Shown here: in pieces, positions 44,579 through 52,758 of the stretch
Numbering within the stretch: the first letter of the stretch is position 1
Layout: the number at the start of each line of letters is the position of its first letter
DNA from: Psychrobacillus sp048572895
GTDB taxonomy: Bacteria > Bacillota > Bacilli > Bacillales_A > Planococcaceae
DNA: 64,000 nucleotides
Assembly: GCF_048572895.1 (NCBI RefSeq)
Contig: NZ_CP183878.1
Location: forward strand, 2,666,001-2,730,000
Reading direction: 5' to 3'
Notes under the pieces: generated by a model
Database searches by the model: none
What the model was told of the DNA's origin: nothing
Seen by the model: only the letters and a program-made list of their open reading frames with translations
Position numbers and translations under genes: made by a program

Positions 44579-46699
44579 TCACTGTATAGGCATAAAAGGA
44601 GGTCTCCACCCATTTTCCGTTTGAATAAGTTGGAAGCTAATAACTGTATCATCTTTAGACTTGCGTGGATCGGGATGTTTATTTAATGTTACTACCCCAT
44701 ATCCTTCCGAGAATAAAGCATATTTCATAGCTGTAAATTCTAGCCTAATATCGACTATATCCTGATGCTCTCCGCTCATGTATTCATCTTTTGGAATTTG
44801 AAGGCGCGTATCATCTTTAATATACAGTTCGTATTGTGTTTCGTAATCCTTTAGTTGAGCTGAGTAATAATACAACCCAACAATTTCCTCAGGTGTAGCC
44901 TCTTTTAATACTGTTTGATCGTGTGTTCCAGCGAATAATTTATATAATGCATGTACCTGTTGGACAAAATTGTCGTCCACTAGAGTTGAATTACTGTCTT
45001 CTACCCCTTGAATTCTCCATATGTCATCACTTTCAAGATGGAGAAGTAAGTCGTAGCTAACCTGATCTCCTTTTTCCTGCCCGATATAAGTCTTTAAATA
45101 TTTATCACCCTGGAATAAATGATCTTTATTAAAATAAAGATTTTTAGAACTCTCACGGATAATATTCTTTAGAGTTGGATTGTTTAAGAAATCTTCTTTA
45201 TCATGCTCATTTTTAAATGTACTACTCATTAACTCCCACATCATTTCTCTGTTGTTCTCACCATCTGCATAATGATACAAGAGAATGATATCTATTGGTC
45301 CAACTCCATGAAGTACTAAAGGATCAAAGTTTTCGTTGAATTTTTTATATAATTCATAAGCACTATAAAAAGCGTATGGTGTTTCCGAGCTTCTCTCTTC
45401 TCCGTCTGGCAATATAGATAACCAATCTAATTTAGTAATTTCAAGCTCGCCATCTAAAGCAAGCAGGTAATAATCTCTTAACTGCTCTATGTCTAAAAGT
45501 TTATAGGTCTCATTGTATGTCCAATCACTTGTATTCATAGATGCGACTATGGGCTTCATCAGAGTAGCAATTGGAGATACTCCCGGGATATTAACAAGGG
45601 ATTCCCAAGCCATTCGTGTATCCATATTAATTTCATTATTTCCATTAAATATCTCGTTTAGGTCTGATGGAAAAAGAATCACCTGTGCAAGATCAAAGTA
45701 GTAATTTTCAAAGCGAGAATGCATAACAGTATCTTCCATTGAATTTAATAGAGTAAATTCTATTTCCTCTAAATAATAACCTAAGACAGAGAAATCCTGT
45801 TCCTCCAATAAATTGGCTATTCCATATCCTGGAATAGAACTATATAGAGATAAATAGCGTGACTCATTTTCATCTAATACTGTGAAAAGGTCTCTTGTGA
45901 ACAATGACCAATCAGGTACAATTTGAAATGCTGTTCCTTCTGCATTAACCGCCAATTTCAAACCTTGCTTAGGTAATACTTCAATCATGCTTTGTATTTC
46001 TTTGGGCATATTATAACGATTCGCAATCAGAACATGCTCACTTAGCTTTCCTTCGTGTTTTGCTGTCTTAATAGCTGCTTCTTGTTCATAAAGTAGTTGG
46101 TTATATAAATTAATGAGATGCTCTGATTTCGCTATAAAATCTTCAATAAAAACTATACTTTGAACTGTATTGAGTTTTCCTTTTTTAATCGTTTCTTCAA
46201 CCATTTCAGACGGTAGTTTTAGCCCTTCAATAGCAAATTCATATCCGTCTTTCATAGATATATCATCATTTTTACCTTCCAATGTACCTGGACTTATTTG
46301 TGCGGAGAAGATATTATCTGCATAATGAACAAATTCTATGGTTGCAAAATCTGCTTCATCCAATTGGAGCATTTGCCTGCGTTTTAATCGTTCCTTTTCA
46401 TATTGCTTTTCCAGCTTTGTAATATCATCCTCATTAAGTTCCTGATCACTTATGGTTGTATTTTTTTGATCTTCTAAAAAAGTTGTTCCTAGCACTCCAA
46501 TTAATAACACACTCGCTACACTCACTGCCCACACCGTGATTCGCTGCCGTTTAGAGCCTTTATTTTTCTTTACTATTGGAGCAACATTATTTCCATTTTC
46601 AATTTTTTTGAGAATTTCATCAGTATCTACAGATGAAGGCAATCGATCATAGGAGGATTTTAAAAGGTTTAGGCGTTCTTCTAATTGTTTATCGTCCAT
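44579..46699 (-). CDS. Large membrane-bound putative anti-sigma factor
   Basis: About 706 residues. The first ~75 residues are cytoplasmic (MDDKQLEERLNLLKSSYDRLP), then one membrane helix (ITVWAVSVASVLLIGVLGTTF) and a long extracellular, acidic, Tyr/Leu-rich region of ~600 residues with no family I recognise. It overlaps the ECF sigma factor gene by 11 nt, the normal arrangement for a cognate anti-sigma factor. GGAGGAG stands before the ATG at 46699. Most anti-sigma factors are 200-350 residues, so the sensor part here is unusually large. The signal it senses is unknown. Confidence 0.7.
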   Translation of the reverse strand: MDDKQLEERLNLLKSSYDRLPSSVDTDEILKKIENGNNVAPIVKKNKGSKRQRITVWAVSVASVLLIGVLGTTFLEDQKNTTISDQELNEDDITKLEKQYEKERLKRRQMLQLDEADFATIEFVHYADNIFSAQISPGTLEGKNDDISMKDGYEFAIEGLKLPSEMVEETIKKGKLNTVQSIVFIEDFIAKSEHLINLYNQLLYEQEAAIKTAKHEGKLSEHVLIANRYNMPKEIQSMIEVLPKQGLKLAVNAEGTAFQIVPDWSLFTRDLFTVLDENESRYLSLYSSIPGYGIANLLEEQDFSVLGYYLEEIEFTLLNSMEDTVMHSRFENYYFDLAQVILFPSDLNEIFNGNNEINMDTRMAWESLVNIPGVSPIATLMKPIVASMNTSDWTYNETYKLLDIEQLRDYYLLALDGELEITKLDWLSILPDGEERSSETPYAFYSAYELYKKFNENFDPLVLHGVGPIDIILLYHYADGENNREMMWELMSSTFKNEHDKEDFLNNPTLKNIIRESSKNLYFNKDHLFQGDKYLKTYIGQEKGDQVSYDLLLHLESDDIWRIQGVEDSNSTLVDDNFVQQVHALYKLFAGTHDQTVLKEATPEEIVGLYYYSAQLKDYETQYELYIKDDTRLQIPKDEYMSGEHQDIVDIRLEFTAMKYALFSEGYGVVTLNKHPDPRKSKDDTVISFQLIQTENGWRPPFMPIQ

Positions 46700-47246
46700 G
46701 TTTAACTCCTCCATTCAATTGTAATGCCGATTTTAATAATGCCTTTGCTCTCATTAGCCGGATTTTTATCGTCGATAATGGTGCATTTAATACTTCTGCA
46801 ATTTGTTCGTACGATAATTCATGAAAGTAAAACATAATAATAGGATGGCGATATTTTTCATCCAGTGATTGAATTGCATTATGTAGTTCTCGGTCTTCTT
46901 CAAATACTAAAACTCGATCTTCTGCTGATTTGGTCGTATAATTTCCTTTTATTTCTACGTTAAACTTTTGTCCTTTTTCTTTTTCTTTTGTTTCTTTTCT
47001 GTAAAAATCTCTGGCGGTATTTAATGTGATTTTGTATAACCAAGTCGTAAATCGGTCACGCTGAAATTGATGTAAAAATCGATAAAGCTTAACAAATACT
47101 TCTTGAGTTACATCTGGAATATCATGGACCCGAACGCCACATTGAAATGCAAACTTTTCAACGGTTCTGTGATGAATATGTATGAGTTCTGTATATGCCG
47201 CTTTGTCCCCTTGTTGTGCTCGTTCTATTAACTCAAGCTCTGACAT
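46689..47246 (-). CDS. ECF (extracytoplasmic function) RNA polymerase sigma factor
   Basis: 185 residues with region 2 (AAYTELIHIHHRTVEKFAF, DIPDVTQEVFVKLYRFLHQF, FTTWLYKITLNTARDFYRK) and region 4 (SLDEKYRHPIIMFYFHELSYEQIAEVLNAP, in part; LSTIKIRLMRAKALLKSAL). It belongs near the SigV/SigM/SigW type of Bacillales. The promoter at 47279-47307 has the ECF form, so the operon is probably autoregulated. RBS GGGAGG. Confidence 0.93.
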   Translation of the reverse strand: MSELELIERAQQGDKAAYTELIHIHHRTVEKFAFQCGVRVHDIPDVTQEVFVKLYRFLHQFQRDRFTTWLYKITLNTARDFYRKETKEKEKGQKFNVEIKGNYTTKSAEDRVLVFEEDRELHNAIQSLDEKYRHPIIMFYFHELSYEQIAEVLNAPLSTIKIRLMRAKALLKSALQLNGGVKHGR

Positions 47247-47278
47247 AGTCCTCCCTCTTTCTTTTGTGTTCTATTGAT

Positions 47279-47307
47279 GATACGAATGATTGTTCAAGTT
47301 TGTTTCA
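47279..47307 (-). promoter_or_regulatory. ECF-type autoregulatory promoter
   Basis: TGAAAC (47302-47307), 17-bp spacer, CGTATC (47279-47284) on the minus strand, the form bound by Bacillus ECF sigma factors. Confidence 0.65.
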
Positions 47308-47676
47308 CAACTTATTTTTAAACTTTTATAAAAGGAGGGATTATCGGGATAATCCGAAATCATTTTGGATTTAAAATTGGAGAAATAGTATCAATTGGCA
47401 TGAAGTATAAATATGATAGAAGGAAACGGGATGCCTAGGAAAATGGATTATTTATCTTATTAGTCGGAATTCCTAGAGTTTAGACCGAATGATTTCTTTT
47501 GAATTCTTGTTGTTATTGTACATTTTGCAGTTCGGATGCCAATACTACTCGTTTTTATCCAAGGTACCATGTAGTTATTAATGTAAAAATTGTACTTTTT
47601 CTGACATTTATATCAAAAATTCAAAGAAAAGTTGTGTTATAATAATAAAATAATTAAGACAGGGGTGGATGGAATC
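47308..47676. other. Intergenic region with a perfect dyad
   Basis: No gene seen. GGATTATC (47338-47345) and GATAATCC (47348-47355) form a perfect 8-bp inverted repeat with a 2-nt centre, a possible binding site. A TATAAT at 47638-47643 may be the -10 of the Xre gene, but without a fitting -35. Confidence 0.4.
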
Positions 47677-47889
47677 ATGAAGAAAGATATACATGAGCAA
47701 TTACGTCAATTAAGAGAAGAGCGTAATATTACGTTAGAAACTCTTGCATTAAAAACAAGAATTGGCACTGGAAAACTTGAAGCTTACGAGTCGGGTGTAG
47801 AAACTCCATCAGTTCAAACAATCTTGAAATTGTCTAATGCACTTGAAGTTCCAGCTTCTAACTTGTTAGATGGTCTACAAGAGGTTTAA
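47677..47889 (+). CDS. Small Xre-type helix-turn-helix protein
   Basis: 70 residues, almost entirely one HTH_3 domain: EQLRQLREERNITLETLALKT, then TGKLEAYESGVETPSVQTIL and KLSNALEVP. The longer frame (from 47632) has no ribosome site; AGGGGTGG fits the ATG at 47677. It is a single-domain DNA-binding protein with no partner gene, ending in a strong terminator. Target unknown. Confidence 0.85.
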   Translation: MKKDIHEQLRQLREERNITLETLALKTRIGTGKLEAYESGVETPSVQTILKLSNALEVPASNLLDGLQEV

Positions 47890-47901
47890 ACCATTACATG
47901 A

Positions 47902-47936
47902 AAAAAGCTTTCGGAATAAAAACCGAAAGCTTTTTC
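47902..47936 (+). terminator. Bidirectional terminator after the Xre gene
   Basis: AAAAAGCTTTCGG / CCGAAAGCTTTTT stem between convergent genes. Confidence 0.85.
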
Positions 47937-47940
47937 ATTT

Positions 47941-48201
47941 TTATATAATACATTTCATTTCATACTTTAACGCGATCAGCTTGTAAGATATATCGACGCA
48001 TTTTTCTAATGGAATCCATTCTTCAAAAGAATGTTCGTAAACTTCCTGAATTTTTTTTGCCAATTCAGATGGATGATCAATATCTTGCAAATATGCGACT
48101 ACATCTGCAGTCTCTGTTTCATAGGCATTTTCTCCAATGTTGAATGGATCCCATTGTTGTAATGTCCAAACTGCTCTTCTATTCATCTCAATTGTGTCCA
48201 T
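47941..48201 (-). CDS. DUF1871-like protein (YugE-like)
   Basis: 86 residues, acidic and helical (TIEMNRRAVWTLQQWDPFNIG, in part; VVAYLQDIDHPSELAKKIQ). Its size, composition and place next to patB match YugE of B. subtilis (DUF1871). Function unknown. Confidence 0.75.
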   Translation of the reverse strand: MDTIEMNRRAVWTLQQWDPFNIGENAYETETADVVAYLQDIDHPSELAKKIQEVYEHSFEEWIPLEKCVDISYKLIALKYEMKCII

Positions 48202-48277
48202 TTATTTTCACCTTACTAATTTTTATTAGATAGGGTTATAATAACATAATAAATACAAATTAAAAGGGGAAATTACT

Positions 48278-49444
48278 TTGTCTATTTTTTCTACTGTTTT
48301 TAATCGACGCAATACATATTCAGCAAAATGGGATATGTTAGAGGAAGTATATTCTATTAACGATGCTTCTGAAGTACTTCCTATGTGGGTAGCAGATATG
48401 GATTTTGCCATTCCGTCTGTTATTATCGATGCGCTACAAAAACGTATGGAGCATCCAGTGTTTGGTTATTCTATGGCTCCTGAAGAAACAAAATCATCCC
48501 TTTCTAAATGGGTGGCAGATAAGCATCAGCTTGCTATAAAAAATGAATGGATTTTGTTTCGCCAAGGAGTTATTCCAGGAATAGCAGATGCTATTGAAGC
48601 CTTCACTGAAGTTGGGGATAAGGTGCTTATTCATACACCTGTATACCCACCATTTACAAATGTACCTACAAATTTAGGTAGAGAAGTGGTCACTAGTCAG
48701 TTAATAGAAAAGAATAATTCTTATGAGATGGACTGGATTTCATTTGAAGATTGTTTAAAGAATGATGTAAAAGCTTTCATCTTGTGTAATCCACATAATC
48801 CTGGAGGAAAAGTATGGAGCAAAGAAGACTTAGCAAGAATGGCTACACTTTGTCAGCAATATAATGTATTAGTTTTGTCAGATGAAATTCACTCGGATCT
48901 TATTTTTGAACCAAATAAGCACATCCCTATGCTTAATGTGGCTGAAGATCCAAATAACATTATTACTTTTTTTGCTCCAACTAAAACATTTAACCTAGCA
49001 GGAATTCAGGCTGCTACTATGATTGTTCCGGATGAGCAAAAACGAAAAACATTAGAGAATCTTGCGATGAACCGAGGATATATGGGTTTAAATATATTTT
49101 CACTTACAGCACTTCAAACTGCTTACGAACAAGGTGCTCCTTGGCTAGAGGAACTGTTGAACGTATTGAAAATAAATATGGATTATGTGGTAGAGCATCT
49201 TTCGAAATTAGAGGGCATAAAAGTTTCCAAACCAGATGGGACATACTTACTTTGGATAGATTATCGTGGGACAGGCATTTCTGAAAAAGAAATGATGGAT
49301 CGCCTATTAACGGTTGGAAAACTCGCTCTTGAGCCAGGCAGTAAGTACGGAAAAGCTGGAGAGGGATTTGTGCGGATGAATGTGGCTTGTCCACTCTCTA
49401 CTGTTGAAGACGGGGTAGCGCGCTTCGTAAAATCACTTCAATAG
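48278..49444 (+). CDS. patB: PatB/MalY family cystathionine beta-lyase (PLP)
   Basis: 388 residues of the aminotransferase class I/II fold with lyase activity: VLPMWVADMDFAIPS, ILCNPHNPGGKVWS, SDEIHSDLIFE and the PLP lysine in FAPTKTFNLAGIQ. PatB splits cystathionine to homocysteine and can act as a C-S lyase. The start is a TTG (48278) after AAAGGGGA. Divergent from the YugE-like gene. R1 copy C follows. Confidence 0.92.
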   Translation: MSIFSTVFNRRNTYSAKWDMLEEVYSINDASEVLPMWVADMDFAIPSVIIDALQKRMEHPVFGYSMAPEETKSSLSKWVADKHQLAIKNEWILFRQGVIPGIADAIEAFTEVGDKVLIHTPVYPPFTNVPTNLGREVVTSQLIEKNNSYEMDWISFEDCLKNDVKAFILCNPHNPGGKVWSKEDLARMATLCQQYNVLVLSDEIHSDLIFEPNKHIPMLNVAEDPNNIITFFAPTKTFNLAGIQAATMIVPDEQKRKTLENLAMNRGYMGLNIFSLTALQTAYEQGAPWLEELLNVLKINMDYVVEHLSKLEGIKVSKPDGTYLLWIDYRGTGISEKEMMDRLLTVGKLALEPGSKYGKAGEGFVRMNVACPLSTVEDGVARFVKSLQ

Positions 49445-49471
49445 ATATGTTTTGAAAGCATATATCTGCTT

Positions 49472-49879
49472 TAAGAAAAACCGGGAAAAAATACGCCCGG
49501 TCCTTTAAGGTCAAAACCTGTTTTTATCGTTTTCGAAGGGCTTTGGACAGACGTTTTGCTATATTATTACCGAATATTTTTTAAAGAAGCTGGTTGCGAC
49601 TGACGTCACAACCAGCCTCTCCTTTTTCGGTAATTTTAGGGCATTTATCCCGCATTAACGGGCAGTAGATAACTGCCCGTAAAAGCCCGAATGGTTCAAC
49701 TAACAATCAGTGGGAAAAAAAGCCCCACTGATTGAAGTTTCACTTTTTCTGTCCGTCACGCTTCTACAACTTTTAAAAACAGGTTAATGCGGTTTTGGAT
49801 AACTAGAGATAAGATACTTTCTAATTGATAGAGTAAGCTCACGAAGATGCAATTTCGTTCGCTATTTTGCTTCTTTATT
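49472..49879 (+). repeat. R1 interspersed inverted-repeat element, copy C (split by R3)
   Basis: Shared blocks: GGTCCTTTAAGGTCAAAACC, CGTTTTCGAAGGGCTTTGGA, GCTATATTATTACCG, hairpin (49589-49616; 12-bp stem with one C-A mismatch, TGAC loop), TTTTTCGGTAATTTTAGGGC; then R3 copy b; then CTGTCCGTCACGCTTC, AAACAGGTTA and AAGCTCACGAAGATGCAATT. Removing 49641-49756 restores the normal R1 order. Confidence 0.85.
49641..49756 (+). repeat. R3 interspersed hairpin repeat, copy b (nested in R1-C)
   Basis: TTTATCCCGCATTAACGGGC opens it, followed by arms ACGGGCAGT / ACTGCCCGT, CCCGAATGGTTCAAC, and CAATCAGTGGG / CCCACTGATTG, and it ends GAAGTTTCACTTTTT. Same ends as copy a at 38176. It interrupts R1 copy C. 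Confidence 0.8.
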
Positions 49880-50065
49880 TAGTAACTACTTACTATTTTT
49901 CTTTATTTCCACTAGTAAAAAAAGGAAATCTACTTGCTTCATTCTTCATTACAAAATAGTGTCCTTAATTCAACAGACGGTTTTATCACTATATTAACTT
50001 TGACTGCTATTATTATCTAAGCGATAAGCTATACCAAATCTGATAGTAGAGTACTACACGTCATA

Positions 50066-50345
50066 TTGATTGTAGTGGAAGGTGGCGACTCCAGCGGGAA
50101 CAGCGTTAGGTGAAGACCCCGCAGCGAAGACATTGGCCAAACTTTGTTTGGGCAATGTCTTTGCGACGAGTAACCGCAGGAGCATATGTTTTCCAGCGAG
50201 GAGGCTGAGGCAACGCCCGCGGAGGCCAACAGGAGGTTGGTCACGAAGGCGTTGCCACACGAGGTGGCGCTCTTAGCCTTTGTACCCCCACCTGAAACGG
50301 AAATCAGTAGTTTTATTCATTCTTTCAAGTTCTACAAACCCGGTA
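50066..50345 (+). repeat. R2 GC-rich repeat, full-length copy
   Basis: Begins TTGTAGTGGAAGGTGGCGAC, then GACCCCGCAGCGAAGACATT, an internal hairpin (GACATTGGCC / GGGCAATGTC), GAGGAGGCTGAGGCAACGCC, the module GGCCAACAGGAGGTTGGTCA, GGCGTTGCCACACGAGGTGG and CCTGAAACGGAAATCAGTAG. The several overlapping ORFs are repeat products, not genes. Together with R1-C and the linker (49880-50065) it makes composite unit C. Confidence 0.8.
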
Positions 50346-50479
50346 TTCACGGGACATTTTTATATACTTTCTGGTGTGTGAAATAATGAGTTTCGAAACA
50401 AAAAAGCCCCAGTGACTATGTTAGGATTGATACTTAACCAAGTAATTCAATCACCCACCCTAGAAGGAGGACATAATCA

Positions 50480-51838
50480 ATGAGACTACTTAATGGTAAA
50501 CAAGGTTTAAGAAGAAGTCAATTCGCAAAAGAACTTAGAGGTACCGATTTAGAAAAAGTATTGCTTGTTCCGATTGATGTTTCAAAGGTTTTGCAGAAAG
50601 CGATGATACTGAATTATTTTGGCGATGTGATTCACATCCCATTTTCATTCATGGTCAGCCAGACTGGCATGCAACTCCTTATTAAAGAGATCGAGGAGGC
50701 CAAACAGACTTGTCAAGCTGAACAGGTATTTGTGGGCATCGAAGCGACTGGCCATTACTACGAAGACATCGTACGTATTTTAACAGATGCGGGTTATTCT
50801 GTTCATATCATTAACCCATCTTCTACACATGAAGAACGGAAACAACATCTTACGTACACAAAAACGGATGACATCGATTTGTATCTGATTGCCGAGGCAT
50901 TGGTGGGCAATAAAGCGACCAACTCCAAACTGCCTTCAGGCATGTACAAAGAACTTCAAAATCTTACACGCGCAAGAAGAAGTGAAATTAATAAGCGCTC
51001 TCGTATCAAAATGGAAATTCGGGTCGTCCATGATCATATCTGGCGTGAATACCAAGGAATCAGCGTGCTCGTTGATAAGAAAGTCAAAACGAAAACAATC
51101 TTTAGTGATTTTTGGGGAAAAGCCAGTCTTCATCTGTTAACCCATTATCCACACGCTTCTCAAATTCTTGAACTGGGAGAGGATGGATTACAGGAATTGT
51201 CCAAAAAACATAACCTAAAAATCCGCAAAACAACGATGGACAAGCTTCTCTTCGCAGCCAATGAAAGTGTCTCCAAGCCATTAGACCAGCTTTCAAGCGA
51301 GTTATTTCTCTTGAAAAAAAAGCTGAAAGCGTATGAATGGGCTACCCAAACAATTAAAGAGTACGAGGAGGAAATTGAACGTATATTCGTTCAAACCGAT
51401 GGAATCTTTCTCCTGACCGTGCCGGGCATAGGACTTGTAACAGCTGCCGAAATCTACTGTGAAATGGGAGACCTTTCTCATTACACGAATGCCGGTCAGC
51501 TGATTAAAAAAGCTGGTACTAACCCTGTCATAAAACAATCGGGACCGGGAGGCGGGTATTTTGGACGTATATCCAAACAAGGAAATGCCAACCTGCGTAG
51601 GGCTATCTATACCGCCGGACGATGCCTTGCCAGACACAATGAGGCCCTGAAGCCTTTTTGTATCCGTTTAAAGGAAAAAGGCAAAAAGGCTGGAAAAATT
51701 AATATCGCGATGGGGAACAAGTTTATTAAAATTGCCTTTGCCATGTTAAAAAATCAGAAACCGTTTGAATGGGATGACCCAGAATTCAAATATGAACAGG
51801 AAATCTCTAAAAAATTAACACTACCTTTAGCTGCTTAA
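50480..51838 (+). CDS. IS110 family transposase (DEDD recombinase)
   Basis: 452 residues. The N-terminal RuvC-like DEDD domain has D33 (VPIDVSK), E89 (VGIEATGHYY) and D131/D134 (TKTDDIDLYLIAE); a coiled-coil-like middle part follows; the C-terminal Tnp domain has TVPGIGLVTAAEIYCEMGDL and the conserved serine in AGTNPVIKQSGPGGGYFGR (around residue 350). It looks intact. AGAAGGAGG before the ATG is a strong RBS. Enzymes of this family cut and join DNA with an RNA guide. Confidence 0.93.
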   Translation: MRLLNGKQGLRRSQFAKELRGTDLEKVLLVPIDVSKVLQKAMILNYFGDVIHIPFSFMVSQTGMQLLIKEIEEAKQTCQAEQVFVGIEATGHYYEDIVRILTDAGYSVHIINPSSTHEERKQHLTYTKTDDIDLYLIAEALVGNKATNSKLPSGMYKELQNLTRARRSEINKRSRIKMEIRVVHDHIWREYQGISVLVDKKVKTKTIFSDFWGKASLHLLTHYPHASQILELGEDGLQELSKKHNLKIRKTTMDKLLFAANESVSKPLDQLSSELFLLKKKLKAYEWATQTIKEYEEEIERIFVQTDGIFLLTVPGIGLVTAAEIYCEMGDLSHYTNAGQLIKKAGTNPVIKQSGPGGGYFGRISKQGNANLRRAIYTAGRCLARHNEALKPFCIRLKEKGKKAGKINIAMGNKFIKIAFAMLKNQKPFEWDDPEFKYEQEISKKLTLPLAA

Positions 51839-51848
51839 AGCAAACATA

Positions 51849-52054
51849 AACAGGTACCCTTCTTTTGGTTCGAGTGGAGATCGAATCAAACTTTCATGAG
51901 GCCGAGACCTCGCAGATAAGCCTTATCCCACTCGTTCTGTAAATGCGAATCAGTACGTTAAATTCTAAATTTGAACGCAATGCCAGAATGCATCCATGCA
52001 GTACAAGAAAAACGAGTGAATGCCCATTTCTGAATCAAAAAAAGGGTACCTGTT
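51849..52054 (+). ncRNA. Candidate bridge (seek) RNA of the IS element
   Basis: The non-coding part after the transposase is closed by AACAGGTACCC (51849-51859) and GGGTACCTGTT (52044-52054), a perfect 11-bp stem. Inside are a 9-bp hairpin TTGGTTCGA / TCGAATCAA (51865-51889), a GAGG/CCTC hairpin (51898-51911) and a long-range stem CACTCGTT / AACGAGTG (51929-51936 with 52011-52018) that encloses ~75 nt. IS1111-type elements carry their guide RNA in this position. Guide loops were not identified. Confidence 0.6.
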
Positions 52055-52166
52055 ATATAAACAACTTGGTTAATTACTACTTGTAAAAAAAAGGATTTTT
52101 TGCGGTAGGCGTGTTTGAGTTACTCTAAAACTGGAAAAAAGTATTTGACATTGTACGCTTATCTTT

Positions 52167-52474
52167 TAAGAAAAACCTGGCAAAAAAACGATTGGTCCTT
52201 TTAGGTCAAAACCTGTTTCTAGCGTTTCCGAAGTGCTTTGGACAGACTTGTCGCTATATTATTAACGTGTGAGTTTTTAAAGCTACTGGTTGGATGTGAC
52301 CTCCGTCACATCCAACCAGTAGCTTTTTTCGGTAATCTTATGGCGTTTGCCTATCCGTCGCGATCCTACAACACTTAGAAACAGGTTAGGTGCGTTTTTG
52401 GGTAACTAGATATAAGATTCTTCCCTAAACAAGCTCACGAAGATGAAATTTCGTTCGCTATTTCGCTTCTTTAT
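52167..52474 (+). repeat. R1 interspersed inverted-repeat element, copy D
   Basis: Shared blocks TTTAAGAAAAACCTGG, AAAACCTGTTTCTAGCG, GCTATATTATTAACG, hairpin, TTTTTTCGGTAATCTTATGG, TATCCGTCGC, CTTAGAAACAGGTTA and AAGCTCACGAAGATGAAATT. The outer arms CCTGTTTCTA / TAGAAACAGG are perfect here. The central hairpin (52279-52326) has the longest stem, 22 bp without mismatch, with a CTCC loop and T6 after it. Confidence 0.85.
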
Positions 52475-52619
52475 GAGTCAAACACTTACTACTTCTCTTT
52501 ATTTCCACTAGTAAAAAAGAAAACCTACTTTCTTCATCTATTTCTAATTTCAAAAGCGATTACAAATAATTTGATCACTCTCTAAAATTTGCCCAATCTA
52601 ATTAGTGGAGTACTTCATA

Positions 52620-52720
52620 CTAATTGATTGTAGTGGAAGGTGGCGCTCTTTGCCTTCGTTCCCTTGCCTGAAACGGAAATCAGCAGTGTTATTCATTTTT
52701 AAAGTATCACTAATCCAGTG
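52620..52720 (+). repeat. R2 repeat, shortened copy in unit D
   Basis: ATTGTAGTGGAAGGTGGCGC joined to TTGCCTGAAACGGAAATCAG: the two ends of R2 with most of the middle missing. A linker (52475-52619) like that of units B and C (TTTCCACTAGTAAAAAAGAA) connects it to R1-D. Confidence 0.75.
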
Positions 52721-52758
52721 TTCAAGTTACATTTCTATATATATTCTGCTTATCTATT

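Larger units (their letters stand above)
50431..52076 (+). mobile_element. IS110/IS1111-type insertion sequence
   Basis: Bounded by the subterminal inverted repeats TACTTAACCAAGT (50431-50443) and ACTTGGTTAATTA (52064-52076; 12 of 13 matching). Between them are a 452-residue DEDD transposase and a long structured 3' non-coding part. Subterminal inverted repeats are a mark of the IS1111 branch. True ends may lie some bases outside. Composite repeat units C and D flank it in the same orientation. No target duplication is visible, as expected for this family. Confidence 0.8.

Noticed and set aside
50029..50386. Five overlapping ORFs (60-71 codons) in repeat R2, and others at 27235-27420 and 59519-59722.
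   Set aside because: They follow the repeat sequence on several frames at once and are missing or broken in the other copies.
50480..52076. A prophage or larger genomic island around the IS element.
   Set aside because: No phage genes, integrase or tRNA attachment site are present; only repeats and a single transposase.
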